6,815 bases of DNA from Rhodospirillales bacterium RIFCSPLOWO2_12_FULL_67_15 (GTDB taxonomy: Bacteria; Pseudomonadota; Alphaproteobacteria; Rhodospirillales; 2-12-FULL-67-15). The notes under the pieces are model-generated. The model saw nothing but the letters and a program-made list of their open reading frames with translations, ran no database searches and was not told the DNA's origin. Positions 5,432-6,815 of the stretch are shown one piece after another. The first letter of the stretch is position 1. Every line of letters begins with the position of its first letter. The stretch covers positions 6,136 through 12,950 of the forward strand of contig MIAC01000252.1 of the NCBI GenBank assembly GCA_001830475.1. Reading direction: 5' to 3'. Made by a program: the position numbers and the translations under genes.

Positions 5432-6019
5432 TTGACCCGCACCACCTACGACCGCATCGCGCACCTTTACGACCTGCTCGAACTGCCGTTCGAGCAGAGA
5501 TGATACCGTCCGTTGCGAAAAAACTGTTCGAGGACGTGCGAGGACGCGTGCTGGATGCCGGCTGCGGCACCGGACGCACCTTCGCCTATTACCCGCCCAA
5601 AGCGGAGGTGACCGGCATAGACCTGTCGCCCGCCATGCTGGCCCGCGCCGAAAAACGCCGCGCCAAGCGGGGCCTCTCGGTTCCCCTTTTGGAAATGGAT
5701 ATCTGCCGAACGTCATTCGGCGATAACCCGTTCGACGCCGGTATCGCGTCGTTCCTGTCCTGTATCCTGCCCAACGACCGGCAACTGGCGGCGCTCATCG
5801 AAATCAAGCGCGTCCTGAAGCCCGGTGGTAGGGTGCGCCTCTTGGAATACACCTGGTCGAAGGACCCCATCCGGCGGCGGATCCAGAAGTTATGGGAGCC
5901 CTGGGTGCGCCGGGTTCGACCGGGAAACGCACCGCTTCGTGCACGAAGCGGGCTTCCGCGATGTGGAGGAAATCTTCCTCTGCGGCGACATCATCAGCCT
6001 GGTCCGGGCGCGAAAATAA
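5432..6019 (+). pseudogene. Broken class I methyltransferase (UbiE/Pmt-like), three lesions
   Basis: Three reading frames in order rebuild one class I SAM methyltransferase of about 200 residues. From TTG 5432 the first frame gives TRTTYDRIAHLYDLLELPFE, then meets TGA at 5501-5503. Reading through that stop continues as YRPLRK, family-like, up to the A-run at 5518-5523. There the sense moves to the frame holding GRVLDAGCGTGRT (motif I), VTGIDLSPAML, PFDAGIASFLSCILP and VLKPGGRVRLLEYT. After LWEPWVRRV (about 5915) it moves again, to GFDRETHRFVHEAGF and IFLCGDIISLVRARK, ending with TAA at 6017-6019. So one in-frame stop and two frame changes separate conserved pieces in the right order. ATG 5500 overlaps the TGA as ATGA and could restart translation of a fragment that still holds the SAM-binding core, so leftover activity is not excluded. 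The original substrate, lipid or quinone, cannot be told. Sequencing error could explain the A-run shift but hardly all three lesions. Confidence 0.85.
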
Positions 6020-6028
6020 ATTAGGCCG

Positions 6029-6815
6029 TCAGACAAGCCCCGTCGCCTCGGGCAAGCCCAGCATCAGGTTCAGGTTCTGCACTGCCTGGCCCGAGGCCCC
6101 CTTGCCCAGGTTGTCGGACACCGCGATCAGCACCGCGTGCCCCCGGGCGGCGTTGCCGAAGACGTAAAGCTTGAGCTCGTTGGTGCCGTTCAGCGTCTCG
6201 GGTTCGACTTGGGCGGGCGGCGTGTCGGTCAGCGGCGCCACGGCGACGAACGCGGCGCCTTGGTAGCGATCGGCCAGCGCGGCGTGCAGGTCGGCGGGCT
6301 TGGGCGCGCCCGGCAGAGCGCGGAGATGCAAAGGCACCTGGACGATCATGCCCTGGCGGAAATGCCCGACGCTGGGCACGAACAGGGGCCGGGTCGTCAG
6401 GCCGGAATGGCGCTCGATCTCCGGCGTGTGCTTGTGTTCCAGCCCAAGGGCGTAAACCCGGAACGGGCTTTCCGTGTAATCGGAGGCGTTCGGATCCTCG
6501 TAGCTTGCGATCATCTTCCGCCCGCCGCCGGAATAGCCGGAAATGGCGTTGATGGTGACGGGAAAATCGGCGGGAAGTAGCCCGGTTGCGGTCAGGGGCC
6601 GGAGCAGCGCCACCGCCGAACAGGCGTAGCAGCCGGGATTGCTGACCCGGGGGGAGACCGCGATTTTTTCCCGCTGACCCGGGCCCAACTCGGGAAACCC
6701 GTAGGTCCAGTCGGGATCGATCCGGTGCGCGGTGGAGGCGTCGATCAACCGGGTGTTGGTGCCCTTCAGCATTTTCGCCGCTTCCCTGGCCGCGTCGTCG
6801 GGAAGGCACAGGATG
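6029..6815 (-). CDS. argC: N-acetyl-gamma-glutamyl-phosphate reductase, type 2 (5' partial)
   Basis: ArgC makes N-acetylglutamate semialdehyde from N-acetylglutamyl phosphate with NADPH, the third step of arginine synthesis, in the cytoplasm. The window holds 261 codons of the C-terminal part. The frame runs off the right end through LPDDAAREA, and roughly the first 50 residues, including the start of the NADP-binding fold, lie outside. Numbering visible codons from the edge, DASTAHR is at 25-31, the catalytic Cys62 is in SNPGCYAC, SGYSGGGRKM (92-101) follows, and GLEHKHTPEI carries the active-site His region (127-129). The ending DNLGKGASGQAVQNLNLMLGL is diagnostic. The short form and these motifs match the type-2 ArgC class common in Alphaproteobacteria. 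The ATG at 6772 is internal. Its TGA (6029-6031) is 9 bases from the end of the methyltransferase pseudogene, with no clear terminator between the convergent genes. Confidence 0.96.
   Translation of the reverse strand, partial: ILCLPDDAAREAAKMLKGTNTRLIDASTAHRIDPDWTYGFPELGPGQREKIAVSPRVSNPGCYACSAVALLRPLTATGLLPADFPVTINAISGYSGGGRKMIASYEDPNASDYTESPFRVYALGLEHKHTPEIERHSGLTTRPLFVPSVGHFRQGMIVQVPLHLRALPGAPKPADLHAALADRYQGAAFVAVAPLTDTPPAQVEPETLNGTNELKLYVFGNAARGHAVLIAVSDNLGKGASGQAVQNLNLMLGLPEATGLV

Noticed and set aside
5432..6019. Programmed frameshifting as the explanation for the split methyltransferase
   Set aside because: An in-frame stop comes before the A-run, and a second shift of the opposite direction occurs at a non-slippery site. 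Gene decay explains all three features more simply.

Overview
The window reads as chromosomal DNA of an alphaproteobacterium, possibly a Rhodospirillales-like one. This rests on the GC-rich coding sequence, the alphaproteobacterial style of the ParE protein, the type-2 form of ArgC, and a GTTC-N7-GTTC sequence, which is the known LexA (SOS) operator pattern of Alphaproteobacteria. No tRNA, rRNA, insertion sequence or CRISPR array is visible.

Layout, left to right. (1) A pyruvate phosphate dikinase-like gene runs in from before base 1 and stops at 1509, straight after the phosphohistidine domain, so the PEP/pyruvate-binding barrel is absent. (2) Bases 1510-1834 hold a compact and probably unannotated unit: a TTGACA-type promoter with a perfect alphaproteobacterial LexA box between its -35 and -10, a Shine-Dalgarno sequence, a 27-codon reading frame for a single-span membrane peptide (1669-1752), and a perfect 16-bp hairpin starting two bases after the stop codon. 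(3) A YciA-type acyl-CoA thioesterase lies on the minus strand and converges on that hairpin. (4) parE, the topoisomerase IV B subunit, is divergent from yciA. (5) A less GC-rich class I methyltransferase of unknown substrate follows. (6) A second, unrelated class I methyltransferase gene carries an in-frame stop and two frame changes and is called a pseudogene. (7) The 3' part of argC is on the minus strand, converging on the pseudogene and running off the right end.

The genes do not form one pathway. yciA, parE and argC are ordinary housekeeping genes. The accessory interest is in the gaps: the SOS-controlled micropeptide unit between the short dikinase and yciA, and the two methyltransferases (one of different composition, one decaying) inserted between parE and argC. 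The micropeptide unit is the best candidate for an undescribed system. By size, topology and control it resembles SOS-induced small membrane proteins such as SidA of Caulobacter and TisB of Escherichia coli, but no sequence homology to either is claimed.
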